A DNA stretch of 64,000 bases from Propionibacterium australiense. GTDB taxonomy: Bacteria > Actinomycetota > Actinomycetes > Propionibacteriales > Propionibacteriaceae. Under the pieces are notes generated by a model that did no database searches, was not told where the DNA came from, and saw only the letters and a list, made by a program, of their open reading frames with translations. Shown here in pieces: positions 7,879-17,090 of the stretch (within the stretch, counting starts at the first letter, position 1; every line of letters starts with the position of its first letter). The stretch spans positions 1 through 64,000 of the forward strand of contig NZ_RCIV01000002.1 in assembly GCF_003666605.1 (NCBI RefSeq), read 5' to 3'. The translations under genes and the position numbers were made by a program.

Positions 7879-9756
7879 ATGGCCGGACGCATCAACGACG
7901 AGGACATCGCCCTGGTCAGGGAGCGTGCCCGGATCGATGATGTCGTCGGGTCCTATGTGACACTGCGCAACGCCGGCGGTGGTTCGCTCAAGGGGCTGTG
8001 CCCCTTCCACGACGAGAAGACCCCGAGCTTCCAGGTGACGCCCGCACGCGGCCTGTTCTACTGCTTCGGCTGCGGCGAGGGCGGCGACGTCATCACCTTC
8101 ATGCAGAAGATCGACAATCTCTCCTTCACCGAGGCCGTCCAGGCCCTGGCCGACAGGACCGGGGTGCAGCTGCGCATCGTCGACGACGGCCGCCCCTCGA
8201 CGCCGCCCGGGCAGCGGGTACGCATCATGGAGGCCAACCAGCTCGCCGCCGACTTCTACGCCGCCCAGCTGGCCGGCCCGGAGGCCATCGAGGCCCGGCG
8301 GATGCTCGACGGCCGCGGCTTCGACCGGGCCGCGGCTGAGAAGTTCGGCGTCGGCTATGCCCCCAAGGACGGCCGGGCCCTGCACCGTCACCTGGCCAAG
8401 GCGGGTTTCGGTGACGACGAGCTCGTCCGCGCCGGACTCATCCGCGAACGCGGCGGCTGGGACTACTTCCAGGGCCGGGTCATCTGGCCCATCAAGGACT
8501 CGGGCCGCTCGGTGCTCGGCTTCGGCGCACGGCGCCTCTACGACGACGACCGACTGCCCGCCAAGTACATCAACACCCCCGAGACGCCCGTCTACAAGAA
8601 GTCGCACGTCCTGTACGGGCTCGACCTGGCCCGCCAGAACATCGGCAAGAAGCAGCAGGCCGTCGTCATGGAGGGCTACACCGACGTGATGAGTGCCCAC
8701 CTGGCCGGCGTCGACACGGCGGTCGCCGTCTGCGGTACCGCCTTCGGGGAGGACCACGCCCGCCTGCTGCAGCGTCTCATGGGCAGCTCGGACGTGACCC
8801 GCGGCGAGATCGTCTTCACCTTCGACGGAGACCGGGCCGGTCAGGCGGCCGCGCTGAAGGTCTACAAGCTCGACCGCTCCTTCACCTCGCAGACCTATGT
8901 GGCGGTCGAGCCGAGCGGGCTCGACCCGTGCGATCTGCGCATGGCACAGGGCGATGCCGCGGTGCGTGAACTCATCGGGCGCCGTGAGCCCCTCTACCTG
9001 TACGTCATGGCCCATACGATCGCCGGCTACGATCTCGACCGGGCCGATGGCCGGGTCGAGGCGGTGCGCGCCGCCTCGGGGATGATCGCCTCGGTCCGTG
9101 ACTCCTCGCTGGTCAACGAGTACGTCCGTGAGCTGGCCCGCCTGGTCGGCATGGACCCTGGTGAGGTGCGCAGGATCATCAGCGATGAGCGTCGCCGCCG
9201 GCCCCGCCGGCCCGAACCCGAGCGGGCGCCGGACCGCATCGTCGAGCCGGGTCCCGGCCCGACGCGCCAGCAGGTCGGTCTGCCCTGGCCGGACCCGCGG
9301 GATCATCGGCTGGACGTCGAACGCGGCACCCTCAAACTCATGCTGCAACGACCGACCCTGTTCGACACGGCCTGGAACGGCGTGGGCGCAGACGACTTCA
9401 CCCATCCCGCGCTGCGCGCCGTCTTCGAGGCCATCGCCGAGACCGGCTACCAGCCGCAGGGCTGGGTCGAGCAGGTCCAGTCGGCCACCGCCGACCCCAC
9501 CGCCCGTCAGCTCGAGGTGGCCCTGCTCGTGGAGCCGCTGCTGAGCGAGGAACCGACCGAGCGGTACGCCGCCGCCTACACGTCGAAGCTGCGTATGCTC
9601 ACGGTGATGCGGCGCATCGACGACCTGAAGTCACGTCTTCAGCGCACCAACCCGGTGACCGATCAGGCCGAGCACGCCGACATGTTCACCACACTGCTGG
9701 CCCTGGAGGTCGAGCGCAAGCGGCTCGCCCAGGACAGCATCGGCTTCCTGGAATGA
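7879..9756 (+). CDS. dnaG: DNA primase
   Basis: A 625-residue replicative primase. The N-terminal zinc-binding domain has Cys41 and His44 (CPFH) and Cys62 and Cys65 (CFGC). The TOPRIM core includes VVMEGYTDVMSAH and FTFDGDRAG, and the C-terminal helical region would bind the DnaB helicase. The ATG at 7879 follows a TAGAAT hexamer by 6 bases with no Shine-Dalgarno sequence, so the mRNA is probably leaderless. It is separated from ribH by 38 bases and followed by a small sigma factor gene. Confidence 0.96.
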   Translation: MAGRINDEDIALVRERARIDDVVGSYVTLRNAGGGSLKGLCPFHDEKTPSFQVTPARGLFYCFGCGEGGDVITFMQKIDNLSFTEAVQALADRTGVQLRIVDDGRPSTPPGQRVRIMEANQLAADFYAAQLAGPEAIEARRMLDGRGFDRAAAEKFGVGYAPKDGRALHRHLAKAGFGDDELVRAGLIRERGGWDYFQGRVIWPIKDSGRSVLGFGARRLYDDDRLPAKYINTPETPVYKKSHVLYGLDLARQNIGKKQQAVVMEGYTDVMSAHLAGVDTAVAVCGTAFGEDHARLLQRLMGSSDVTRGEIVFTFDGDRAGQAAALKVYKLDRSFTSQTYVAVEPSGLDPCDLRMAQGDAAVRELIGRREPLYLYVMAHTIAGYDLDRADGRVEAVRAASGMIASVRDSSLVNEYVRELARLVGMDPGEVRRIISDERRRRPRRPEPERAPDRIVEPGPGPTRQQVGLPWPDPRDHRLDVERGTLKLMLQRPTLFDTAWNGVGADDFTHPALRAVFEAIAETGYQPQGWVEQVQSATADPTARQLEVALLVEPLLSEEPTERYAAAYTSKLRMLTVMRRIDDLKSRLQRTNPVTDQAEHADMFTTLLALEVERKRLAQDSIGFLE

Positions 9757-9876
9757 CCGGTCCCGGCCAGACACACGACGGGTGTCACGGCCGGTTCTCC
9801 ACAGAAACCAGTGTTGTCCGTTTCCCGGCGTCCACAGCTCTGGTGCCGGCCGCGAGCCTGCCGGGAGGCTGAGGGC

Positions 9877-10629
9877 ATGGATGCCATCGACGTCATCAGA
9901 AACGAACCGAACCGGCTCAGCGCCGAACAGGAGATCGCCCTGGCCAAGGCCATCGAGGCCGGGCAGTACGCCCGGCACTGCCTGGACCGGGGCTTGTGGA
10001 CCGCCGGGGTCGACGCCACGGAACTGAGCCTGATCGCCGAGCAGGGTGAACAGGCCTTCCTCGTCTTCTGCCGGGCCAATGCGGCCATGGTGCGCCGTAT
10101 CGCCCGCAAGTGGGACAAACCTGGAGTCGCCGAACTGGACGAGCTCATCGCCGAGGGCACCGCGGCCCTCGTCGAGGCCATCCACCGGTGGGACTGGCGG
10201 CGTGGCACGCGCTTCAGCACACTGGCCTGGCTCATCATCTCCCAGCGGGTCGGCGCCCTCGGTGCCCAGCAGCACAGCGCCGGCATGTGCGGCCGTTCGC
10301 TCATGAGGCGACTGGCCGTGGCCGGAACGGATGACGGGCGCGGCGAGCCGGTGCGGCTGAGTTCCCTGTGGACGAGCAGTCCGGATCTCGGCGAGGTTCC
10401 CGGCACCTGCCACCACGACGAGCAGGACACCGACATCGAGTGGATCTGGTCGCTGCCCGGTGACGAGAGACGCGTCCTCGTCATGACCTTCGGCCTGGAC
10501 GGTCGCGGGCCCAGGACGCTCGCCCAGATGAGTTCCAGCATGGGTGTCAGCGTGGCCAGTGTGGCGCGCACCAAACGGCGGGCACTGGAGCGGGGACGCC
10601 GGCTCGCCACCCAGGCGATGATCGCCTGA
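9877..10629 (+). CDS. Small sigma-70-family sigma factor
   Basis: A 250-residue protein with the layout of a compact sigma factor. Region 1.2-like NRLSAEQEIALAKAIEAGQYA resembles primary sigma factors. Region 2 spans FLVFCRANAAMVRRIARKW to GTRFSTLAWLIISQRV, and region 4 is DERRVLVMTFGLDGRGPRTL plus the helix-turn-helix TLAQMSSSMGVSVASVARTK. The middle, where region 3 would lie, is short and poorly conserved. The ATG at 9877 has GGGAGG about 10 bases upstream. It lies 120 bases after dnaG, recalling the dnaG-rpoD order of other bacteria, but it is far too short and divergent to be the housekeeping sigma factor. Confidence 0.75.
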   Translation: MDAIDVIRNEPNRLSAEQEIALAKAIEAGQYARHCLDRGLWTAGVDATELSLIAEQGEQAFLVFCRANAAMVRRIARKWDKPGVAELDELIAEGTAALVEAIHRWDWRRGTRFSTLAWLIISQRVGALGAQQHSAGMCGRSLMRRLAVAGTDDGRGEPVRLSSLWTSSPDLGEVPGTCHHDEQDTDIEWIWSLPGDERRVLVMTFGLDGRGPRTLAQMSSSMGVSVASVARTKRRALERGRRLATQAMIA

Positions 10630-10664
10630 CCGGGCCGGGCAGCCGCAGCAGCGACAATGGAAGC

Positions 10665-11171
10665 ATGCGAACGATCGGACACACCAGCACACCTGGACGC
10701 GAGGAGCTGCGTGAACTGCGCGCGCTGCGGGGCAGTGCCCCTCACGTCATCGCGGCCGGCCGCGGCGAGGGGGTCCTCGTGGTCGCCCTCGGCGACGTTC
10801 TCGCCGTCCGGCGCGAGGGACAGTGGGGTCAGGTCGGCTGGCAGCACATCCAGCACGGCTCGTGGGATGGCGACGACGATCGCCTGAGCTGGACACTCAT
10901 CGACGGCACCGAGCACTCGGCGGTGCTGACCGAGGCGGGACAGCTGCCCGGCGCCTTCCTGGAACGTGTGCAGGCGTCAGTGCTCGTGCAGGAGAAACTC
11001 GAGCTTCCAGGTGGGGGATCGGTGGTGCTCATCGGGCGACGGAACCCGGCCGGGACGGGCGAGGTCACCTGGATGGCCCAGCCATCTGGCAGGGCCGCCA
11101 TGGACGAGCCTGCGGTGCAGGAGTTCATCGTCAGCCAGAGCGAACGCCTGGCCGACGAGTACGGCCTGTGA
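10665..11171 (+). CDS. Conserved hypothetical protein next to dnaG
   Basis: A 168-residue soluble protein without signal peptide or membrane helix. I do not recognise a catalytic motif. The beta-rich pattern (VLVVALGDVLAVRREGQWGQVGWQHIQHGSW, then LSWTLIDGTEHSAVL and LPGAFLERVQASVLVQEKL) resembles actinobacterial proteins of unknown function found beside dnaG. A GACAAT hexamer ends 6 bases before the ATG and no Shine-Dalgarno site is seen, which suggests leaderless expression. An intrinsic terminator follows at once. Confidence 0.65.
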   Translation: MRTIGHTSTPGREELRELRALRGSAPHVIAAGRGEGVLVVALGDVLAVRREGQWGQVGWQHIQHGSWDGDDDRLSWTLIDGTEHSAVLTEAGQLPGAFLERVQASVLVQEKLELPGGGSVVLIGRRNPAGTGEVTWMAQPSGRAAMDEPAVQEFIVSQSERLADEYGL

Positions 11172-11175
11172 GGCC

Positions 11176-11206
11176 CGGGGCCGGGCGGCAGCCCCGATTT
11201 TTGTTT
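11176..11206 (+). terminator. Intrinsic terminator after the dnaG-region genes
   Basis: CGGGGC (11176-11181) pairs with GCCCCG (11191-11196) and is followed by ATTTTTGTTT. It lies just after the hypothetical gene and before tRNA-Asn. Confidence 0.75.
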
Positions 11207-11268
11207 CCGGGTGGAGACTGGTAACGTTCCTTCACGCGCTGAGCGCTTCGGCGGGAGGCGGCTATTGA

Positions 11269-11344
11269 TCCCCTGTAGCTCAATTGGCAGAGCATCTGAC
11301 TGTTAATCAGAGGGTTACTGGTTCGAGTCCAGTCGGGGGAGCCA
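11269..11344 (+). tRNA. tRNA-Asn (GTT)
   Basis: The acceptor stem TCCCCTG (11269-11275) pairs with CGGGGGA (11334-11340). The anticodon loop CTGTTAA places GTT at 11302-11304, the T arm contains GGTTCGAGTCC, and the CCA end is encoded at 11342-11344 after the discriminator G. Confidence 0.97.
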
Positions 11345-11354
11345 CGAGAGATCA

Positions 11355-11387
11355 CAGGGACTCCGGGCACCTCGCCCAGGGTCCCTG
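11355..11387 (+). terminator. Hairpin after tRNA-Asn
   Basis: CAGGGAC (11355-11361) pairs with GTCCCTG (11381-11387) about 10 bases after the tRNA. There is no run of T, so it could be a weak terminator or a processing hairpin. Confidence 0.5.
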
Positions 11388-11440
11388 ATTCGTCTGAACG
11401 ACCGAACGCATCCCACGGTGCCACTGGGTCATGGCCGGCC

Positions 11441-11472
11441 GGGCCATGCTCGGGCCGGGCCATGCTCGGGCC
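11441..11472. repeat. Perfect 16-bp tandem duplication
   Basis: GGGCCATGCTCGGGCC occurs twice head to tail at 11441-11456 and 11457-11472 in the gene-poor stretch after the tRNA. Apart from the hairpin and this duplication, 11,345-11,616 shows no gene. Confidence 0.85.
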
Positions 11473-11616
11473 CTGGTCGAGGAGGACCCTGCCGTGCTCT
11501 GTGCCGAACGGTCTCTGCCCGCCCGGCGAGCGTGAGGGCATCGCATGCTCCACAACGCCGGCACCTCGGAACGTTGTCGCGGAGAGCCGCGGACACCTGG
11601 TCCTCCGGCGGGCTCG

Positions 11617-12120
11617 TCACCCGGGATCCGCCTCCGGGGGGAGTGGTTCGGATCCGTTCCTGACAAGGAGAAACGTCGTGGTCAGCCGATGGCCCGGTCG
11701 CGTGCTCTCGGTCCACTCAACCCGGATCTCGTGCTCCGGGCCCGGCCCGGTCCCGCGCGGGGCTGTTGCCCTGAGGCGGGTCCCCGCCATGACCGCTTTT
11801 CTCAACGGGGTGCGAGGACGCAAGGCCCTGCCGTCGTCAGAGACGATCTCCACCGGTCTCCCGTCGAGTTCGATCGCCACGTTGTAGGCGACCCCCTTGC
11901 CGACGTGAGTGAGCTCAATGTCCCACGGGGCGATCGCCGGGTGCCCGCTGCGTAGCTGCGTGATCTCTGCCTCGGTACCCGGGTCGATCGTGCAGAGAGC
12001 CGGCGACCAGTGGACCCGGACCCGGCGGCGGTTCTTCAGTGCCAGCCACACCGCGACGCCCGCCGATGCTACGCCGCCGAGCATGCCCGCCCATTGCAGG
12101 ACGATCCACCAATCTCCCAT
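11617..12120 (-). CDS. Small single-pass membrane protein of unknown function
   Basis: A 167-residue protein with one N-terminal transmembrane segment (IVLQWAGMLGGVASAGVAVW, about residues 6-25) followed by a basic stretch NRRRVRVHW and a soluble domain with alternating beta-like segments (WDIELTHVGKGVAYNVAIEL). The topology is probably N-out with a cytoplasmic domain. Codon usage is like that of its neighbours, which supports a real gene, but I recognise no family. No operon partner is evident. Confidence 0.5.
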   Translation of the reverse strand: MGDWWIVLQWAGMLGGVASAGVAVWLALKNRRRVRVHWSPALCTIDPGTEAEITQLRSGHPAIAPWDIELTHVGKGVAYNVAIELDGRPVEIVSDDGRALRPRTPLRKAVMAGTRLRATAPRGTGPGPEHEIRVEWTESTRPGHRLTTTFLLVRNGSEPLPPEADPG

Positions 12121-12307
12121 GCAGGAATCGTCTCACAAGGGGACGTCCGCTCACAGGATCGGTGGAGCGGCTCCGTCGTCGGCAAGGGGCAGAAGCTGTC
12201 ACGATGCCCGAGGTCACACCGGAAACAGTCGAACCGCACGGAGGCCGGCCAGGGGGTGGTGAGATCGGATCACCATCCCGGTATGCGAGCCGGCGTCGGG
12301 TTCAGGT

Positions 12308-13075
12308 TCAGGAGCGCAGCGGGGCCTGGATGACGGCCCGCTCGACGGCGACCCGCATCGCGGCGACGATCTCGTCCTCCTGCTGCTGGGTCCAGCGCGA
12401 TGCGGGGATCGAGCACGAGATCGCATCGGTCACGGGCTCGGTGTACGGCAGGGCCAGCGCGATGCACCGCAGGCCGGTCGTGCTCTCCTCGTTGTCGGTG
12501 GCGTAACCGCGCCGGCGAGTCGCCCTCATCTCGGCCTCGAAGACCCCTGGGTCTGTAATGGAGCGGGGCGTGAGCTGCTCGAAGGAGGAGGGGACAAGGT
12601 CAGGGCGTTCGGCGAGAACTGCCTTGCCAAGCCCTGTCGCGGTGGCCGGCATGCGCCGTCCCACACGTGAGTAGGGGCGGATGTCCTGACGGGATTCCTG
12701 AGTGACGAGGTAGACGATCTTGTCGGCATCGATTCGTCCCAGATGGAAGGTCTCGTCGAACTGGGTGGCCAGGTCCGTCAGGAGCGGCCTGACAATCCTC
12801 ACATGGGGATCGGCGTCAATGTACGAGGTACCGGTGATGAGGGCCCTGATGCCGAGGGAGTATCCCTCGGAACCGTCGGCCTGAACCCAGCCACGGGCCT
12901 GAAGTGTCTTGAGGATCGCGTACACCGACGACCTCGGGGCGCCCAATGCCTGCGCCATCTCGTTCAGCCGGGGTGGGTTCGCCTGGCGGTCTGCAAGGAA
13001 TTCGAGAAGTTCGATGGCCCGGCCAGCGGACTTCACGTCGCGCACACCACCTGCCGCGTCGTGAATGCTCGTCAT
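12308..13075 (-). CDS. IclR-family transcriptional regulator
   Basis: A 255-residue regulator. The N-terminal winged helix-turn-helix spans SAGRAIELLEFLADRQANPP to RGWVQ, with RSSVYAILKTLQARGW as recognition region. The C-terminal IclR effector domain has PHVRIVRPLLTDLATQFDETFHLGRI and PATATGLGKAVLA. The ATG at 13075 is preceded by AAAGGA; a longer ATG at 13171 has no such site. It is divergent from the aldarate cluster, and an inverted repeat overlaps that cluster's likely -35 box, so it probably controls glucarate genes. Confidence 0.9.
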   Translation of the reverse strand: MTSIHDAAGGVRDVKSAGRAIELLEFLADRQANPPRLNEMAQALGAPRSSVYAILKTLQARGWVQADGSEGYSLGIRALITGTSYIDADPHVRIVRPLLTDLATQFDETFHLGRIDADKIVYLVTQESRQDIRPYSRVGRRMPATATGLGKAVLAERPDLVPSSFEQLTPRSITDPGVFEAEMRATRRRGYATDNEESTTGLRCIALALPYTEPVTDAISCSIPASRWTQQQEDEIVAAMRVAVERAVIQAPLRS

Positions 13076-13260
13076 GGGGAATCCTTTCACCGGTGACGCC
13101 CGCCTGCGGAAGCCTTCCCGTCTCTTCGCCATGCCGTATGGCGGGCTGAGCGGCGCCGGACGCGCCAACACGATAGCCCGATTCCTCCTCGGCTCTCGAT
13201 TTGATGCGCGTGTCGCGCAGGGTGATCCTAAAGGACGATGTTTGTTCTTCAGTTAAGACG

Positions 13261-13303
13261 TATGTCTACGAGTGTGGACATAAGTCTACGAAAAAGCTAG
13301 GCT
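13261..13303 (+). promoter_or_regulatory. Promoter and candidate IclR operator of the aldarate operon
   Basis: TGGACA (13275-13280) and TAGGCT (13298-13303) are 17 bases apart and fit a sigma-70 promoter. The inverted repeat TATGTC (13261-13266) and GACATA (13277-13282) covers the -35 box, and the octamer GTCTACGA is directly repeated 20 bases apart at 13264-13271 and 13284-13291. The architecture suits a dimeric repressor such as the divergent IclR protein. Confidence 0.6.
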
Positions 13304-13350
13304 CGACAGCACATGGACGCATCACCGCCGATGCAGGAAGGGAGACCGCC

Positions 13351-14238
13351 ATGTCGTTCAGGCCTCACGGGATCATCCCGGCACTCGTGACACCCCTCGA
13401 CAGAGAGGGTGAGCTTCTGGAGCAGGGCTTGCGGGATCTGCTCGACTACACGATCTCCAACGGGGTGCACGGGGTCTTCGTCCTGGGGTCTTCAGGGGAG
13501 ATCTACGGGTTGTCCGATGCGCAGAAACGCCGTGTTGTCGAGATCACCGTCGAGCACGTGGCCGGCCGCGTGCCGATCTACGCAGGTGCTTCCGAGATCA
13601 CGACCCGTGACTGCATCGCGACGGCACACATGGTCCAGAGCATCGGGGGAGTGCAGGCCCTGTCCGTCCTCACCCCATACTTCATGACGCCGACCCAGTC
13701 GGAGCTCGTCGAGCACTACCGGGCGATCGCAGCCGAGACGGACCTGCCGATCCTCGTCTACTCGAATCCCGGGCGCACCCAGGTGCCCGTGGCGCTCGGC
13801 ACCGTCCTCGAACTCGCCGAGGTCGACAACATCATCGGGATCAAGGACTCGGCCGGCAACATGACCCTCACCGCCGACTACATCCGGGAGGTGCCCGAGG
13901 ACTTCACCGTCCTCATGGGCCGTGACACCCTCATCTATCCCGCCCTGGCCATGGGCGCCGACGGGGCGATCGCCTCCACGGCGAACATCGCGCCACGGCT
14001 GCTCTCCGATCTGTACAACAGCTTCGTGGCCGGTGACCGGGCTCGCGCACTCGAGCTGCAGGAGCAGCTCTCCCCGTTGCGCAATCTTGTCGACAAGGCG
14101 ACCTTCCCGGTCGTTCTCAAGGAGGGCCTGCGGTACGCGGGCGTCGAGGCCGGGTTCTGCTTCGCCCCGGCCCGGGAACTCGACGAACAGTACCGCGAGC
14201 CGCTGCGCACGGCGGTCCTTGCCGTCACCGCCCGCTGA
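13351..14238 (+). CDS. DapA/NanA-family lyase in the aldarate cluster
   Basis: A 295-residue class I aldolase-fold protein of the dihydrodipicolinate synthase family. It shows the family motif LGSSGE (45-50), Tyr137 in VYSNP and the Schiff-base Lys165 in IIGIKDSAGN. It is the first gene of an operon for glucarate breakdown. Two family roles fit: 5-dehydro-4-deoxyglucarate dehydratase (KdgD), or an aldolase cleaving that compound to pyruvate and tartronate semialdehyde. The presence of GarR- and glycerate-kinase-like genes downstream, and the absence of a GarL homologue or a ketoglutarate semialdehyde dehydrogenase, favours the aldolase role by inference. AGGAAGGGAG precedes the ATG. Confidence 0.85.
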   Translation: MSFRPHGIIPALVTPLDREGELLEQGLRDLLDYTISNGVHGVFVLGSSGEIYGLSDAQKRRVVEITVEHVAGRVPIYAGASEITTRDCIATAHMVQSIGGVQALSVLTPYFMTPTQSELVEHYRAIAAETDLPILVYSNPGRTQVPVALGTVLELAEVDNIIGIKDSAGNMTLTADYIREVPEDFTVLMGRDTLIYPALAMGADGAIASTANIAPRLLSDLYNSFVAGDRARALELQEQLSPLRNLVDKATFPVVLKEGLRYAGVEAGFCFAPARELDEQYREPLRTAVLAVTAR

Positions 14239-14343
14239 CCGGCCTCACACGGCCCTGCTCACAACCGCAGAACTGCATCGCCGGATGCCTCGCGGGACGC
14301 AGTGCAGCCTGCCGCGCCTCCGGCTCATCGTAGGGAGGACCCC

Positions 14344-15693
14344 ATGCCCCTGGTCATTCTCGCCGTTGGCATAGCGCTCTTGCTGCTGCTCATGCTCGTC
14401 TTCAAGCTCAACGGCTTCATCTCACTCATCCTCGTCGCCGTCGTGGTCGGCCTCCTGCAGGGGCTGCCCTTCATCAGCGGTGACAGCGATGAGGTCACGG
14501 TGATGAGTTCAGTCGTCGACGGTGTCGGCGGGCAGGTCGATGACCTCATACTCATCCTCGGCTTCGGCGCGATGCTCGGGGTCCTCATGGCCGACATGGG
14601 CGCCGCGAACCGGCTCGCCACCACGCTCATCCGTGCCTTCGGCGTGAAACGCGCCCAGCTGGCCATCGTCATCGTGGCCTTCCTCGTCGGCGTCGTCCTG
14701 TTCTGGGAGACCGCGTGGATCATCCTCATCCCGATCGTCTTCGCCGTCGCCCGGCAGCAGAAACTGCCGATCATGTGGCTGGCCATGCCGCTGGCGATCG
14801 CACTGTCCTCGATGCACTCCTTCCTGCCGCCACACCCCGGACCCACCGCGGTGGCTGGCATCTACGAGGCCTCGATCGGCAAGACCCTGCTCTTCGGGCT
14901 CATCATCGCCCTGCCCGTCGGCCTCGCGGTCGCCCTCGTCTGGCCCCGGCTCAGTTTCGTCCGCAATGTCACCGCGACCGCCCCCGAGGGGCTCGTGAGC
15001 GAGAAGGAGTTCACCGACGAGACCATGCCGAGCTTCGGGGTCTCGCTCGGCATCACGGCACTGCCCATCCTCCTCATCGCCGGATCGGCCATCTTCGAGC
15101 TGGCTTTCGGCGAGGAACACGTCGTCACGCAGATCTTCGCCGCCATCGGTGACGCCCCGGTCGCCCTCCTCATCGGGCTGCTCGTCGCGATCTGCTACTT
15201 CGCGCTGGTGCGCAGGGTGCCGATGGACACGCTCATGAGTTCGTGCAGCTCCTCCATCAAGTCCATTGCGATGATCATCTTCATCATCGGCGCGGGCGGC
15301 GCCTTCAAGCAGGTCCTCCAGGCCGGCGGCATCTCCGACTACATCATCGAGCTGACGGGCGGATGGGACGTCTCCCCGATCATCCTCGCCTGGGCGATCG
15401 CGGCCCTCATGCGCATCGCCCTCGGCTCGGCGTCGGTGGCCGTGGTGGCGGCGGCCGGCATCGCCCAGCCCCTGGTGGCTTCTGGCGCCGTCAGCCCGGA
15501 GCTCATGGTGCTGGCGACGGCGTGCGGCTCCGTCATCGCCTCCCACCTCAACGACCCCGGGTTCTGGATGTTCAAGGAGTTCCTCGGCCTGTCGGTCAAG
15601 GACACCCTCAAGGTGCGCACCACCTACACGACGGTGCTCGCCATCCTCGGCCTTGCCGGCTGTCTGATCCTCAGCCTCTTCATCCAGGCATGA
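14344..15693 (+). CDS. GntP-family proton symporter for sugar acids
   Basis: A 449-residue membrane protein with about 12-14 hydrophobic segments, starting [20 protein letters not shown]. Family signatures include [33 protein letters not shown] and [16 protein letters not shown]. GntP proteins import gluconate and related acids; the surrounding genes suggest glucarate or galactarate as substrate. TAGGGAGGA lies just before the ATG. It follows the DapA-like gene by 105 bases and precedes the first glucarate dehydratase by 22 bases. Confidence 0.92.
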   Translation: MPLVILAVGIALLLLLMLVFKLNGFISLILVAVVVGLLQGLPFISGDSDEVTVMSSVVDGVGGQVDDLILILGFGAMLGVLMADMGAANRLATTLIRAFGVKRAQLAIVIVAFLVGVVLFWETAWIILIPIVFAVARQQKLPIMWLAMPLAIALSSMHSFLPPHPGPTAVAGIYEASIGKTLLFGLIIALPVGLAVALVWPRLSFVRNVTATAPEGLVSEKEFTDETMPSFGVSLGITALPILLIAGSAIFELAFGEEHVVTQIFAAIGDAPVALLIGLLVAICYFALVRRVPMDTLMSSCSSSIKSIAMIIFIIGAGGAFKQVLQAGGISDYIIELTGGWDVSPIILAWAIAALMRIALGSASVAVVAAAGIAQPLVASGAVSPELMVLATACGSVIASHLNDPGFWMFKEFLGLSVKDTLKVRTTYTTVLAILGLAGCLILSLFIQA

Positions 15694-15715
15694 TCCGACC
15701 GGGGAGGGAGTGACC

Positions 15716-17044
15716 ATGACAGCACCGACCATCGTCAGGGCCGACGTCTATCCGGTTGCCGGGCACGACTCGATGCTCCTCAACCTGGCGGGCGCCCACC
15801 AGCCCTGGTTCACCCGCAACGTCGTCGTCCTCACCGACTCCGAGGGCCGTCTCGGCGTCGGAGAGGTCCCGGGCGCCGAACGCATCACGACGGCGATCAG
15901 GGACGGGTTCACCGCCATCGTCGGCGAACCCGTCACGAACTACCGGAGGATCCTGCGCGAGGTCGCGCGCGCCATGGCAGGGCGCGACGACGCCAACATC
16001 TTCTGGACCTTCGAACGCACGGCGATCCACGCCGTGACGGCGATCGAGACGGCCCTGCTCGACCTCTTCGGCCAGTTCACCGGCCTGCCCGTGGCCGAGC
16101 TGCTCGGCGACGGGCAGCAACGCGACGAGGTTCGCGTCCTCGGCTATCTCTTCTTCGTCGCCGATCCCGGCCGGACCGATCTGGACTACCTGCGTGAGGA
16201 CGACGGCGACTGTTCGTGGTACCGGCTGCGCCGCGAGGAGGCGCTGACCCCGGAGGCCATCATCCGGCAGGCCGAGGCGGCGCAGGAGAAGTACGGTTTC
16301 CAGGACTTCAAGCTCAAGGGCGGGGTACTGGAACCGGAACAGGAGATCGAGGCCGCCAAGAGGCTCAAGGAGCGTTTCCCGCAGGCGCGCATCACCCTCG
16401 ATCCCAACGGCTGCTGGTCACTGGACCAGGCCGTCGAGCTGTGCAAGCCGCTGCTCGGCGTGCTCGCCTACGCCGAGGATCCCTGCGGCGCCGAGGGCGG
16501 TTTCTCCAGTCGGGAGACCCTGGGCGAGTTCCGTCGCCTGACCGGCATGCCCACCGCGACGAACATGGTCGCCACGACCTGGCGCGAGATGGCCTCGACC
16601 CTGCTGCTGCAGGCCGTGTCGATCCCGTTGGCGGACCCGCACTTCTGGACGATGCAGGGCTCGGTTCGGGTGGCGCAGTTGTGTCACGACATGGGGTTGA
16701 CGTGGGGCTGTCACTCGAACAACCACTTCGACATCTCACTGGCCATGGCTGTCCAGTGCGGCGCGGCGGCGCCGGGGGAGTACAACGCCCTCGACACGCA
16801 CTGGATCTGGCAGGAGGGCGTCGAGCGACTCACCGTCTCCCCTCCACTCATCACCAATGGCACGGTGCGCGTCCCCGACCGGCCCGGGCTCGGCGTCGAG
16901 CCGGACATGGACCAGATCCGGGCCGCTCACGAGCTGTATCGGGAGAAGGTCGCAGGTTCGGGGGCCCGTGATGACGCGATCGGTATGCAGTACCTCATTC
17001 CGGGTTGGACCTTCGACCCCAAAAAACCCGCTCTCGTCAGGTGA
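15716..17044 (+). CDS. Glucarate dehydratase paralogue 1 (GudX-like?)
   Basis: A 442-residue enolase-superfamily protein. The catalytic residues of the glucarate dehydratase group are kept: Lys199-x-Lys201 in FKLKGG, Asp229 in LDPNG, Glu254 in [12 protein letters not shown] and His333 in GCHSNN. It is clearly diverged from the second paralogue in the N-terminal two thirds but almost identical at the C-terminal end. Enterobacterial operons also carry a pair, GudD and the less active GudX; by analogy this more divergent copy may be the GudX-like one, but that is inference. The ATG at 15716 has GGGGAGGG at 7 bases. Confidence 0.9.
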   Translation: MTAPTIVRADVYPVAGHDSMLLNLAGAHQPWFTRNVVVLTDSEGRLGVGEVPGAERITTAIRDGFTAIVGEPVTNYRRILREVARAMAGRDDANIFWTFERTAIHAVTAIETALLDLFGQFTGLPVAELLGDGQQRDEVRVLGYLFFVADPGRTDLDYLREDDGDCSWYRLRREEALTPEAIIRQAEAAQEKYGFQDFKLKGGVLEPEQEIEAAKRLKERFPQARITLDPNGCWSLDQAVELCKPLLGVLAYAEDPCGAEGGFSSRETLGEFRRLTGMPTATNMVATTWREMASTLLLQAVSIPLADPHFWTMQGSVRVAQLCHDMGLTWGCHSNNHFDISLAMAVQCGAAAPGEYNALDTHWIWQEGVERLTVSPPLITNGTVRVPDRPGLGVEPDMDQIRAAHELYREKVAGSGARDDAIGMQYLIPGWTFDPKKPALVR

Positions 17045-17090
17045 GACACCGTCGGCCCAGACGGGCTCGTGAAACCAGAAAGGACATCCG

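Noticed and set aside
11401-11472. A CRISPR-like or attachment-site repeat near tRNA-Asn
   Set aside because: Only two immediately adjacent 16-base copies without spacers; no integrase or copy of the tRNA end nearby.
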